Assembly (NCBI GenBank): GCA_039812705.1
Contig: JBDIBA010000035.1
Coordinates: 1-20,819 of the forward strand
Direction of reading: 5' to 3'
DNA: 20,819 bases
DNA from: JBDIBA01 sp039812705
GTDB lineage: Bacteria > Actinomycetota > Acidimicrobiia > Acidimicrobiales > JBBSGY01
A model generated the notes under the pieces. That model made no database searches and was not told the DNA's origin. It saw only the letters and a program-made list of their open reading frames with translations. Positions 1 to 8,117 of the stretch are shown here, in pieces. Both the position numbers and the translations under genes were made by a program. Position 1 is the first letter of the stretch; each line of letters starts with the position of its first letter.

Positions 1-727
1 GGTCCTCTTCATTAGGTTTCTCGCCGGACGGCTCGCCATACAGGCCGTTGGCCAAAACAGTTCCACCGCAAATGGCCAGCCAAAACAGCACGGAATACAC
101 GGCCAATCGCTCCAAAAGGCCGGGGCCAAATAACGGAGCTTGCAGCAAATACAAGAGCCCTCCGGCCAGCCCCACCCCTCCAAACACCGGCGCGACGCGA
201 CCCACCCACGGATGACGAGCACTCTCCCAAGCCTGCTGACAAAAGAGCAGACCGAGCGGACCCACCAACAGCACAAGGGCCGCACCGAACTTGTGCAAAA
301 GCTCAATCGAGTCGCGCGGATACACACTGGCAACAAGCCACCCGAGGCTTGACGCAACCAGCAGGGCCCACGCAATTCGACCCCGCGGAGCGTTCCATCA
401 GATTTCACGAATCGCCATCAGGCCAATCAACAACAACGCGCCAATGAGCATGCACGCGTAGTTGAAAAATGTGTGAGCCGGCGAACAGACCTCAACCACA
501 CCGGCCGCACTGTTTGTGCAACCAACCTGACCCAACTGACTGACGCTGTTGGTGAAGAAGTCATAAAAGGGACTGCCGGTCCACACAGCCTCGGTAAGAA
601 ACTGCACGCCCGTAAATATGAATGGCGCGTTGACCCACCAAGCATCGCAAAGCGCTGCAGGAGGGCTTTGTTTGCCTGATTCATGAGTCGATTGTGCTGC
701 ATTTGCGCTCCGATGACCATGATGCAC
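1..727 (-). pseudogene. DUF998 family membrane protein, interrupted by an in-frame TGA, partial at window edge
   Basis: Read from a GTG at 727, the first 109 codons give a hydrophobic protein with a DUF998-like first half: a membrane helix (around APFIFTGVQFLTEAVW), then SPFYDFFTNSVSQLG and a second helix. A TGA at 398-400 follows MAIREI, yet the same frame continues open from there to base 1. That continuation has the matching second half: a helix (WALLVASSLGWLVA), the YPRDSIELLHKFGAAL segment typical of the family, and two or three more helices. Continuous homology on both sides of one stop points to a nonsense mutation or a sequencing error, not two genes. The 3' end lies outside the window. 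No good ribosome-binding site precedes the GTG, so the exact start is uncertain. DUF998 proteins are poorly characterised integral membrane proteins, and no function is assigned here. Confidence 0.7.
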
Positions 728-746
728 CGCACAAGCCCGGGCAAGG

Positions 747-784
747 CAAGAGGGCCCACCTCTTTGCGAAGACAGGCCCTCTTG
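747..784 (-). terminator. Hairpin downstream of the sugar ABC operon
   Basis: A perfect 10-bp inverted repeat, CAAGAGGGCC at 747-756 and GGCCCTCTTG at 775-784, has an 18-base loop that can itself fold (TCTT with AAGA). It lies 33 bases after the stop of the binding-protein gene on the minus strand. There is no strong U tract on the minus side, only TTGCCTTGCC. A CTTTTTT run lies on the plus side at 795-801. It probably ends or stabilises the transporter mRNA; intrinsic termination is inferred. Confidence 0.5.
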
Positions 785-817
785 TTGTCATTGCCTTTTT
801 TGTTGTCTAGCTATCGG

Positions 818-1837
818 TTAGAAACCGAGGCTGTAGTACTGGTCAACGTTGTCTTTGGTAACCGGGGTTGCCTGGAAGACAATCTCGCTTGGAACGGCAG
901 GAATGGTGAGGTCGCTAAGACCCTTGCCCTGACCAATCAAGCGAGCCAAGTTCACTGCAGATGCAGCCATTGACGGGTTGTAGATGAAAGTTGCCTTGTA
1001 GAGGCCGCCTTCTTTGATCTGGTCAAATGCAGCCTTTGAACCACCAACACCGGTAACCCACATGGAGTTTTCGCGCTTGGCGTTCTTGATTGCCTGCACG
1101 ACTCCCTGAGCCATGTCGTCATCATGGGTGAACACTGCGTTGATGTTTGGCTGAGCCTGCAAGATGTTGTTCATCACAGACAGACCCTTGTCGGGGCTGA
1201 AGTCCGCGGGTTGCGAAGCAACAATCTTGATTCCACCGTTACATGAAGCAATTCCATCGCGGAATCCCTTTGAACGGTCTTCAGTCACGGAGATTCCGGC
1301 AAGACCTTGAATCTCTACGACGTTTCCGGTGCACTTCAGCTCCTTGGCGAAGTACTTACCGGCCTGGTAGCCAGCACCCCAGTTGTCACCAAGAATCGTT
1401 GAACGTGCAGCAGCAGGGTCTGTGAACTTGCGGTCCACATTTACAACCTGAATACCTGCGTCCATTGCTTTCTTTGCAACCGGAGTCAGTGCGGCACCGT
1501 CGTTTGGAAGGATCACCAACACGTCTGGCTTCTGGGTGATCAGGGTCTCAATCTGGTTCACCTGTGTTGACGAGTCGTTTACGCCTTCTTGAAGCTGGAA
1601 ATCAATGTCTCCATGTTTTGCTGCTTCAGCCTTGGCCATTGAGGTAATAGCCGCCGTCCATCCGTGGTCTGCGCCTGGAGCACTGAAGGCAACCTTCACG
1701 TTGCGGTCCGTAATTCCACCGGCAATTGTTGAGTTGCTGCTCTCGTTGTCGTTGTCTGATGTTCCACACGCGCTAAGCGCAAGAACGACGCTCAGCAGTA
1801 CACCGCCGAACATCGTGCCTTTCTTTTTCAAGTTCAT
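818..1837 (-). CDS. Sugar ABC transporter substrate-binding lipoprotein (RbsB-like)
   Basis: A 339-residue periplasmic-binding-protein-like (type 1, Peripla_BP_4) lipoprotein that would capture a sugar or cyclitol outside the membrane and deliver it to the permease encoded upstream. The N-terminus has a basic stretch (NLKKK), a hydrophobic core and a lipobox LSAC, with the lipidated cysteine at residue 24. The mature part starts with a low-complexity Ser/Asn/Asp linker, then the fold with VKVAFSAPGADHGW, an EGVNDSSTQVNQIETLI segment and KPDVLVILPND, all typical of this family. The ATG at 1837 was preferred over a longer frame to 1912 because AAGGAGC sits about 9 bases upstream and the signal peptide begins there. 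The gene is last in the minus-strand operon, 64 bases after the permease, with its own strong ribosome-binding site, as suits a component needed in excess. The ligand cannot be read from sequence. Confidence 0.93.
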   Translation of the reverse strand: MNLKKKGTMFGGVLLSVVLALSACGTSDNDNESSNSTIAGGITDRNVKVAFSAPGADHGWTAAITSMAKAEAAKHGDIDFQLQEGVNDSSTQVNQIETLITQKPDVLVILPNDGAALTPVAKKAMDAGIQVVNVDRKFTDPAAARSTILGDNWGAGYQAGKYFAKELKCTGNVVEIQGLAGISVTEDRSKGFRDGIASCNGGIKIVASQPADFSPDKGLSVMNNILQAQPNINAVFTHDDDMAQGVVQAIKNAKRENSMWVTGVGGSKAAFDQIKEGGLYKATFIYNPSMAASAVNLARLIGQGKGLSDLTIPAVPSEIVFQATPVTKDNVDQYYSLGF

Positions 1838-1845
1838 CGTTAGAT

Positions 1846-1852
1846 GCTCCTT
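1846..1852 (-). promoter_or_regulatory. Strong ribosome-binding site of the binding-protein gene
   Basis: AAGGAGC on the minus strand lies about 9 bases before the ATG at 1837. It fixes the start and rules out the 25-codon upstream extension of the frame. Confidence 0.75.
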
Positions 1853-1901
1853 GTTTTTGCACTCTTGCGAGTGCGCTTGTTTTGAACGACCGTCGGTTTC
1901 A

Positions 1902-2975
1902 CTACGACTCACGCCTCTGGACGGCTACAGCGACGAGAATGATCAGGCCCTGCACGATGGACTGCAGTTCGGCGGGCATGCCCAACAAGGTGAGCAAGTT
2001 GAAAATGATGGCGAAGGTCAACACGCCAAAGAACGTGCCAACCATCGTGGCGCGACCACCAACAAGGGCAGTGCCACCAATTGCAACCGCGGCAATTGCT
2101 TGCAGTTCAAGCATTACGCCGTTTTGCGGGGCGGCGCTACCAAGTTGGCCGGTTGTGATGATTGCTGCGATTGCCGTGCAAACGCCCACCAAGACATAGA
2201 CGCTAAAGACAATCTGGCGAACCCGAATACCCGCGATACGCGCGGCTTCGCGGTTGCCTCCGACTGCAACCACGTAACGGCCGTAGCGCGTGCGATTCAA
2301 CAACACCCAACCAACAAGTGTCACGGCCAACAAGACGAATGCGGGAATTGGAATGCCAAGCCAGCGACCAGAACCGATCTGCAACAAGTCATCGAACTTG
2401 TAGAGACTGACCGGGGTCTTGCCGCTGAAGTTCAGTGCCAGACCTCGGCAAATTGTCATGGTCGCAAGCGTTGCAATGAACGGAATGATGCGGAACCAAA
2501 CAACTGCAGCCCCGTTGAATGCACCCACTAACGCGCCAAAGAACACGGTTCCTAAGAAAAAGCCCAGTAGGCCCCACTCTGGCATTGCGACATCTGTGCC
2601 AAACGGCGTGTGCCACGTACCTCCCGTCGCGAGTAGCGCTCCGAAGATTGCCGACACGGCAAGGACAGAACCAACAGAAAGGTCAATGCCGCCAGTTGCA
2701 ATCACGAACGTCATACCGACTGCAATGACTCCGGCAATTGAGGCTTGGATGAGGATGTTCTCGAAGTTTGACGTGGTGTTGAAGGTGCCGTTCTTCACGA
2801 TGATGCCGGTAATCACCAGGCCGAGCACCACAACGGGCAACGCATATTCCTGAATGCGCATGCGCCGCCAGTTCTTGGCGGCCTGAGTCTCAACCGAAGA
2901 ACCCTTATCCGGGCCCGGGTTTGCGCCCGAGGCAGTCGCTACTGCAACATCTGGGGTGTTTGCGGCGTCATTCAT
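1902..2975 (-). CDS. Sugar ABC transporter permease (RbsC-like)
   Basis: A 357-residue integral membrane protein of the BPD_transp_2 family, the channel subunit of CUT2-type sugar importers. About 37 polar N-terminal residues precede the first helix (ALPVVVLGLVITGIIV). The family signature ATGGIDLSVGS follows the second or third helix, and repeated hydrophobic segments with Gly/Ala-rich turns continue to the C-terminus, for an estimated 8-10 helices. IAGIRVRQIVFSVYVLVG is also typical of RbsC proteins and probably contacts the ATPase. The ATG at 2975 overlaps the stop of the ATPase gene by ATGA, and AGGAG lies just upstream, so translation is probably coupled. The stop is TAG at 1902-1904. 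Confidence 0.93.
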   Translation of the reverse strand: MNDAANTPDVAVATASGANPGPDKGSSVETQAAKNWRRMRIQEYALPVVVLGLVITGIIVKNGTFNTTSNFENILIQASIAGVIAVGMTFVIATGGIDLSVGSVLAVSAIFGALLATGGTWHTPFGTDVAMPEWGLLGFFLGTVFFGALVGAFNGAAVVWFRIIPFIATLATMTICRGLALNFSGKTPVSLYKFDDLLQIGSGRWLGIPIPAFVLLAVTLVGWVLLNRTRYGRYVVAVGGNREAARIAGIRVRQIVFSVYVLVGVCTAIAAIITTGQLGSAAPQNGVMLELQAIAAVAIGGTALVGGRATMVGTFFGVLTFAIIFNLLTLLGMPAELQSIVQGLIILVAVAVQRRES

Positions 2976-4477
2976 GCCACGTCTCCTGTCATACGCACCG
3001 CATGACGCAGTACATCTGCTTCTTCACTGCTTGGTCCATCAAGTTCGGCGACCAGCTCTCCTTCGCGCATGACAAGCACGCGATCACAGAAACCGACCAA
3101 TTCGGCCAGTTCGCTGGACACCATCACAATCGCAATGCCTCTTGATGCGAGTTCAACAATGACCCGGTACAAGTCGCCGCGCGCTCCAACATCAACACCA
3201 CGAGTCGGCTCATCGAGCAACAGCACTTTGGCGTGATGCAACAGCCAGCGGGCCAAGACCACTTTCTGTTGATTGCCGCCGGACAGCTCGCCGACAAGTT
3301 TGTGCGGGTCCCGAGGAGCCACATTCAGCGACTCGAGCGGTTTTGTTGCGGCTTTTGCTTCCGCCTTGCCATCGGTAAAGCCGAAACGTCCGAAACTGCT
3401 CATGTCGCTGATGACAGCGTTGCGGATTTGGCTCCAACCAAGCCACAAACCTTGGCTCTTGCGCTCTTCTGGCGCCAAGACAAGGCCGTTTTCAATCGAC
3501 AAGTCCGGCCTGTTGGGCTTGATCGTGACGCCATCAATTACGACAGTGCCTGCTTCACGTGCATCCAGTCCGTAAATGGCACGCAGCAGTTCGGTCCGAC
3601 CCGCACCGACCAAGCCAGCCACACCCAGAATCTCGCCGGCGCGGACCTCAAAGCTTGCGTTCACAACAGCAGGGCGTCGCATGATGTTCTGCACACTCAT
3701 CACAACACGGTCTTCTTTGGTGAGGTGTTCGGGAAACACGTCATCAAGCTTGCGCCCAACCATGTAACTGATCAGTTCATCGGTTGGAGTGTCTGCTTGC
3801 AGGTTGGCTGCAACGGACTTGCCGTCACGCAACACGGTTAGGCGGTTACCAATCCGCGGAATCTCATCCATTCGGTGCGAGATGAAGATCACACCAACAC
3901 CGTCATCGGTGAGGCGCTTGACCATCTCAAACAAGGCATCAACTTCGGGAGGATCAAGAATTGCAGTCGGCTCATCCATGATTAGCAAGCGAACATTGCG
4001 CGACAAAGCACGAGCCATCGAAACAAGCTGCTTTTCTGCGGGACGAAGCCTGCCAACACGAGTATCGGCGTCAAGGTCCTTGTGGCCAAGTCGTGTTAAC
4101 AAGCGGCGAGCTTCGCGACGCATTGCACCCTTGTTGACAAATGGTCCAGTGCGCAGCTCGTTGCCAAGAAAGATGTTGTCCGCAACGCTCAAGTCATTAA
4201 CAAGATCCAGCTCTTGGTACATGGTCGCAACACCGCGCTGCAACGCAACAAGTGGTTTACCCGGAACGATCGGTTCACCCAACAGCAACACGCTGCCTTC
4301 TGTTGGCTCAACCGATCCGCCAATACACTTGATGAGAGTCGACTTTCCCGCGCCGTTCTGGCCCACCAAACAGTGAACCTCGCCCGCTTTGACTTGCAGG
4401 TCAACGCCATCAAGGGCGACTGCGCCGGGGTACCGCTTCGTCAGTCCCTTGACGTCAAGGAGCAGGGGTTCGCTCAT
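2972..4477 (-). CDS. Sugar ABC transporter ATP-binding protein, two ABC domains (RbsA/MglA-like)
   Basis: A 501-residue ATPase with two tandem nucleotide-binding domains that powers sugar import. Domain 1 has Walker A GQNGAGKST (residues 39-47) and Walker B LLIMDEPTAIL. Its signature loop reads LRPAEKQLV instead of LSxGQxQ. Domain 2 has the expected degenerate Walker A (LVGAGRTEL), an intact LSGGNQQK signature and Walker B LLLDEPTRGVDVG. Since each ATP site uses the Walker A of one domain and the signature of the other, one site looks fully consensus and the other doubly degenerate. The degenerate second P-loop is normal for CUT2 ATPases. The ATG at 4477 overlaps the TGA of the ROK gene by ATGA, and the 3' end overlaps the permease start the same way. 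The gene belongs to the ROK-ATPase-permease-binding-protein operon. Confidence 0.94.
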   Translation of the reverse strand: MSEPLLLDVKGLTKRYPGAVALDGVDLQVKAGEVHCLVGQNGAGKSTLIKCIGGSVEPTEGSVLLLGEPIVPGKPLVALQRGVATMYQELDLVNDLSVADNIFLGNELRTGPFVNKGAMRREARRLLTRLGHKDLDADTRVGRLRPAEKQLVSMARALSRNVRLLIMDEPTAILDPPEVDALFEMVKRLTDDGVGVIFISHRMDEIPRIGNRLTVLRDGKSVAANLQADTPTDELISYMVGRKLDDVFPEHLTKEDRVVMSVQNIMRRPAVVNASFEVRAGEILGVAGLVGAGRTELLRAIYGLDAREAGTVVIDGVTIKPNRPDLSIENGLVLAPEERKSQGLWLGWSQIRNAVISDMSSFGRFGFTDGKAEAKAATKPLESLNVAPRDPHKLVGELSGGNQQKVVLARWLLHHAKVLLLDEPTRGVDVGARGDLYRVIVELASRGIAIVMVSSELAELVGFCDRVLVMREGELVAELDGPSSEEADVLRHAVRMTGDVA

Positions 4478-5715
4478 GCGATAGCCCCCGCTTGATCCGA
4501 CCCAGCCAACAGCTGGTCCACGGCCTCTGCCGACAGGACGCGGTCAATAACTGTGATTGCCGCTCCGGTAACGCCGCTTCGATCTCCCAGCCTGCTCTTA
4601 ACAATCTGCAATGAACTTGTCGCAAGAGTGCCGGACTGGCGGTAAACGGCTTCGCGAACGCCAGCAAACAGTTGGTCTTCTGCGTAGGCCAGGTCTCCAC
4701 CAATAACAATCACTGCAGGATTCATCAGGTTGACAACCTGCGAAATCACCAGACCAAGATCTCGTCCCGCGTCGCGTACATACGCACTTGCCTCACGACT
4801 TCCGGAACGCACCAAAGTGACAACATCTCGTGCGCCCTCGGCCTTGATGCCGTCGGCTTCCAATCGCTTTGCAATCGCCGGGCCGGATGCAATGGCTTCG
4901 ATGCAACCCTTGTTTCCGCAAGTGCACATGACATCGGATGCAGAGTTCAAACGCACGTGACCAAGGTCACCCGCGGCACCTTGCGCGCCGCGCAACACAT
5001 GGCCATTGACGATGATTCCAGCACCAATACCTGTTGCAACTTTGATGAGAATCAAGTCGTTCACGGTCTTGCGCCAGTGAGCCCAATACTCGCCCACTGC
5101 CATGACGTTTACGTCGTTGTCAACCAAAACTGGAACACCGGGAAAGCCAGACCCAAAGAACACGGGAATGCGATAGTTGTGCCAGCCCGGCATGATCGGT
5201 GGACTCACCGCGCGTCCCGTTGCGAACTCGACGGGGCCGGGAACGCCTACACCGATGCCGCGGACATCACTTTTTTTACAGCCAACTTCTTTGAGCAGCA
5301 TCGCAAAGTGTGCAACCGCCCAACCAAGGATGCGCTCAGGACCTTCGTCGATTGCTACTTCGGCAGGCTCCTCGGCAAGCACGTTGCCAGCGAGGTCAGT
5401 AACCGCAATGCGGCTGTGCGTCGCGCCAAAGTCGGCCGCAAGCACCACGCCTAAGCGTGCATTGAAGATCAAACGCTGAGGAGGACGACCGCCGGTAGAC
5501 GTGGCGTCAGACTCCTCGTTAACCAGGCCCGCGGCAATCAGCGCGTCGACCCTTTGAGAAACCGTTGATCGAGCCAAGCCTGTCGCGCGCGCAATGTCGG
5601 CACGCGAATTCATATTGCCTTCTCGGATCATTTGCAGGACATGGCCCGCAGAAACCGGACTTCCCAGTCCAAGTGCAGCATTTTTCGACATCACGGTACG
5701 GTTCATCATCGACAT
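4474..5715 (-). CDS. ROK-family transcriptional regulator (NagC/XylR type)
   Basis: A 413-residue protein with an N-terminal winged helix-turn-helix (about residues 36-65; ADIARATGLARSTVSQRVDALIAAGLV) fused to a ROK sugar-kinase-like domain. The kinase-fold part contains FGATHSRIAVTDLAGNVL, VPVLVDNDVN, GTGIGAG-like VATGIGAGI and the ROK zinc motif C264-x-C266-GNKG-C271-x-E273. It probably represses the transporter and the divergent oxidoreductase genes and is released by a sugar or sugar phosphate; this is inferred from family and position. The ATG at 5715 was chosen because a purine-rich AAGGGGGGTG lies just before it and the HTH starts soon after. The frame extends 53 codons further upstream, but that part is Cys/Ser-rich and not protein-like. 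The stop overlaps the ATPase start by ATGA, so the regulator is cotranscribed with the transporter. Confidence 0.93.
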   Translation of the reverse strand: MSMMNRTVMSKNAALGLGSPVSAGHVLQMIREGNMNSRADIARATGLARSTVSQRVDALIAAGLVNEESDATSTGGRPPQRLIFNARLGVVLAADFGATHSRIAVTDLAGNVLAEEPAEVAIDEGPERILGWAVAHFAMLLKEVGCKKSDVRGIGVGVPGPVEFATGRAVSPPIMPGWHNYRIPVFFGSGFPGVPVLVDNDVNVMAVGEYWAHWRKTVNDLILIKVATGIGAGIIVNGHVLRGAQGAAGDLGHVRLNSASDVMCTCGNKGCIEAIASGPAIAKRLEADGIKAEGARDVVTLVRSGSREASAYVRDAGRDLGLVISQVVNLMNPAVIVIGGDLAYAEDQLFAGVREAVYRQSGTLATSSLQIVKSRLGDRSGVTGAAITVIDRVLSAEAVDQLLAGSDQAGAIA

Positions 5716-6004
5716 GTCCGCACCCCCCTTGGTTCCGGACCAGTATTTCCTTGCACTGACATGCTGCTGGGACTGCCGTACTGCATGCCCACAAGGGCAA
5801 CTACCCGAAGAACAACTACGCGCTTGACATCTAAGCGAAAAACAACGTGTCGAACCGCAATGATCGCTATCCACCTTTAGGCATCAAAACGGACTTTGGT
5901 TACAACGAGGCAAGTTAAGCGCAACCAGGCCCGGGTGCCAGAGTTTTTTTGATTTTCGTACAAACCTCTGAACAAATCAGCGTTTCAGGCATATCCTTCG
6001 TCTC
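5716..6004. promoter_or_regulatory. Divergent intergenic region between ROK regulator and oxidoreductase
   Basis: These 289 bases separate two divergently transcribed parts of the carbohydrate module and should carry the promoters and ROK operators. One inverted repeat, CGCTT (5821-5825) and AAGCG (5833-5837), 7 bases apart, is a weak operator candidate. A T-rich stretch (5944-5957) lies upstream of the plus-strand promoter. No clear -35/-10 pair was found for the minus-strand operon. No RNA gene or coding frame is convincing here. Confidence 0.5.
5969..5997 (+). promoter_or_regulatory. Promoter of the oxidoreductase/isomerase operon, leaderless type
   Basis: TGAACA (5969-5974), a 17-base spacer, then TATCCT (5992-5997), with the GTG start codon 7 bases later at 6005. 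There is no Shine-Dalgarno sequence. The -10 box sits where transcription would begin at the start codon, so the mRNA is probably leaderless. Confidence 0.55.
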
Positions 6005-7129
6005 GTGAAGAAGCCGCTTGGAGTCGCGATTGCAGGTGTGGGTTTCATTGGACAAGTTCACGTGCGTGCAGCGCGCGCGGCTGGCGCCGAAGTAATTGGT
6101 GTTGCCGGACTGAATGCGCAACGCACGCGCGCAACTGCAGATGCGTTACAAGTCGAATGCGTTTACACGTCTCCGGAAGAACTGGCATCTGACCCCAATG
6201 TTGACGTTGTTCACATCTGCACGCCGAACAACACTCACGCGTCACTTGCGCGGCTAGCGCTCTCCAACGGTAAACACGTCATTTGCGAAAAGCCGTTGGC
6301 AACAAGTGTCGATGCTGCAGCATCAATAGCCAATCAAGCACGCGAAGCCGGTCTCCTTGCAGCGGTTCCCTTTGTTTACCGCTTTCACCCAATGGTGCTT
6401 GAAGCACGTCATCGTGTTGCGCATCAACTCGGCGCGCTGCGTTTGGTGCACGGTTCCTACCAACAAGACTGGTTGGCTTCGCCGGACAGCTCGTCATGGC
6501 GGGTTGATCCAAAGATTGGTGGTCCTTCGCAAGCCTTTGCCGACATCGGTTCGCACTGGTGTGACCTCGTTGAGTTTGTTACCGGCCATCGCATAGTGCG
6601 GCTCAACGCAAAGACGCACACGACTGTTCGTGAACGCAATGCAGATTCCACCGAGGCGTTTTCACGCAGTGATAGCACCGAGCGTGTTGAAGTGCACGGC
6701 GACGATGCAATCACCATGATGTTTGAAACGGACAATGGCGCACACGGCACTCTGCTCATCAGCCAAGTCAGCTGGGGCCGCAAAAACAGGCTGTTTTTTG
6801 AGCTTGATGGCGCAAACGAAGCCATCTCCTTCAACCAGGAAGAATCCGAACACCTCTGGATCGGGAAACGCGATGCAACCGAAATGCTGTGGCGCGATCC
6901 CCACTGCTTGTCTCCGCAGGCAGCCCACTATGCAACCCTTCCGGCCGGTCATGCACAGGGGTTTGAGTCCTGCTTCGACGCTTTCGTTGCAGATGCGTAT
7001 GCAGCAATCAAGGGCAGCGTCAGCGATGTATTGCCGCTGTTTAGCGATGGATTGCGCGCCGCACAAATAACTCAAACGGTTCTTGACTCTGCAAAGAGCG
7101 AAACCTGGAAAGAGGTGCCTAAATCATGA
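6005..7129 (+). CDS. Gfo/Idh/MocA family oxidoreductase
   Basis: A 374-residue NAD(P)-dependent dehydrogenase that would oxidise a hydroxyl of a sugar or cyclitol. The Rossmann fold is at the N-terminus (GVGFIG, residues 11-16), with CTPNNTHA and the family motif EKP at 95-97, whose lysine is catalytic in relatives. The C-terminal half carries GGPSQAFADIGSHWCD, where D180 and H184 match the DIGxH motif of the substrate site. The start is a GTG at 6005 with no ribosome-binding site; a TATCCT box 7 bases upstream suggests leaderless translation. The stop overlaps the next gene by ATGA. Divergence from a ROK repressor and a sugar importer points to catabolism of the imported compound. The substrate is unknown; inositol dehydrogenases and 3-keto-sugar-forming enzymes belong to the same family. 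Confidence 0.92.
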   Translation: MKKPLGVAIAGVGFIGQVHVRAARAAGAEVIGVAGLNAQRTRATADALQVECVYTSPEELASDPNVDVVHICTPNNTHASLARLALSNGKHVICEKPLATSVDAAASIANQAREAGLLAAVPFVYRFHPMVLEARHRVAHQLGALRLVHGSYQQDWLASPDSSSWRVDPKIGGPSQAFADIGSHWCDLVEFVTGHRIVRLNAKTHTTVRERNADSTEAFSRSDSTERVEVHGDDAITMMFETDNGAHGTLLISQVSWGRKNRLFFELDGANEAISFNQEESEHLWIGKRDATEMLWRDPHCLSPQAAHYATLPAGHAQGFESCFDAFVADAYAAIKGSVSDVLPLFSDGLRAAQITQTVLDSAKSETWKEVPKS

Positions 7130-8037
7130 AGCTTGGATTCGTAACAGCTTGCTTGCCCGCGTGGGATCTCGGCCGCCTCGGCGACTTCGCTAAGAACAAC
7201 GGATACTCCGCTCTTGAAGTTGCTGCGTGGCCAGCCCTCGGCAATCGCCCTTTCACTGCGTCGCACATAGATGTCGACAACGTCGATGTTGCAACGGTTG
7301 ATCGCTTGCGCAGTGATGGCGTTGAGATTTCTTCCCTCGCATTCATGGACAATCCGCTCGACCCCAACCCTTCCGTTCGTGCAGACATGCACGCTCATCT
7401 CCACAAGGTGATCGACGCAGCTGCGGCCATTGGGTGCCCAACCGTGGGCGCGTTTGTCGGTCGCAACCCAAATCTGTCGATCGCGAATTCGCTCAAGGAA
7501 GCCGAAGAGGTTTTCAAGCCTTTTGTCGACCACGCGGGTCAGAACAACATCAAGATCATCATCGAAAACTGCGTAATGGAGGGCTGGTTTCCAGACATCG
7601 GCGTTGGCAACCTTGCATACTCCCCCGAACTTTGGGAATGGATGTTTTCTCTTGGGCTGTACTTGAACTTCGACCCTTCACACCTCACGTGGATCGGCGT
7701 CGACCCGGTGGTTGCCGTCAAGCCATACGTCGACCGCATTCCTCACGCTCAGGCAAAGGACATCCAACTTTTCGAAGACATCCGCAACAAGTACGGATTC
7801 TTCGGTCGCGTCATGGAACGCCCCAGCGATCCTTGGAACATGGCCTGGTGGCGTTACCGCGTGCCCGGCCTCGGGCAAGTCGACTGGACTCGCTTGATTG
7901 ATGCGCTTTATGAGGGTGGTTTCAATGGGGTGCTTTCTGTTGAACACGAAGACCCCGTTTGGGGCGGCACCGAAGACAAGATAGGAGTCGGCCTGCAGAT
8001 TGCCGAGCGCACGCTCAAGCCACACCTGGTTCGTTAA
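7126..8037 (+). CDS. Sugar phosphate isomerase/epimerase family protein (AP_endonuc_2 TIM barrel)
   Basis: A 303-residue xylose-isomerase-like TIM-barrel protein. Likely metal ligands appear in the expected order: E147 (IIIEN), D183 and H186 (NFDPSHLTW), H207 (PHAQAKD) and E273 (SVEHED). The family includes isomerases, epimerases, inosose dehydratases and 3-keto-glycoside-processing enzymes, so the reaction is open. The ATG overlaps the oxidoreductase stop by ATGA, and the two enzymes are probably made together and act in sequence: oxidation by the first, then isomerisation, dehydration or cleavage of the keto product by this one. The insertion around GFFGRVMERPSDPWNMAWWR is Trp-rich and probably shapes the substrate pocket. 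The first residues (MKLGFVTACLP) match the usual start of such proteins. Confidence 0.9.
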   Translation: MKLGFVTACLPAWDLGRLGDFAKNNGYSALEVAAWPALGNRPFTASHIDVDNVDVATVDRLRSDGVEISSLAFMDNPLDPNPSVRADMHAHLHKVIDAAAAIGCPTVGAFVGRNPNLSIANSLKEAEEVFKPFVDHAGQNNIKIIIENCVMEGWFPDIGVGNLAYSPELWEWMFSLGLYLNFDPSHLTWIGVDPVVAVKPYVDRIPHAQAKDIQLFEDIRNKYGFFGRVMERPSDPWNMAWWRYRVPGLGQVDWTRLIDALYEGGFNGVLSVEHEDPVWGGTEDKIGVGLQIAERTLKPHLVR

Positions 8038-8060
8038 CTTCCGCGCACAATCCAACTGCT

Positions 8061-8090
8061 CATTGACCGACTCGGCATTGACCGACTCGG
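8061..8090 (+). repeat. Perfect 15-bp tandem duplication
   Basis: CATTGACCGACTCGG occurs twice with no gap (8061-8075 and 8076-8090). Each copy contains the near-palindrome CCGACTCGG and the -35-like TTGACC. It lies 28 bases before the carbonic anhydrase start. It could be a double operator or simple slippage. Confidence 0.9.
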
Positions 8091-8117
8091 CCTGGTGCAG
8101 ATGCAACAATTCGGTAC

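Noticed and set aside
398..400. TGA recoding (selenocysteine or reassigned Trp)
   Set aside because: Other genes here end at TGA and use TGG for Trp, and DUF998 is not a selenoprotein family.
427..759. Overlapping minus-strand ORF of 110 codons beside the DUF998 gene
   Set aside because: Arg/Cys/Ser-rich composition typical of an out-of-frame shadow; the DUF998 frame explains the region.
1605..2531. 308-codon plus-strand ORF antisense to the transporter genes
   Set aside because: It covers the antisense of two well-supported genes, with Cys/His/Asn-rich composition and no start signals.
5824..5852. Plus-strand promoter from the perfect TTGACA at 5824
   Set aside because: No -10 element lies at 16-18 bases, and the oxidoreductase has a better promoter next to its start.
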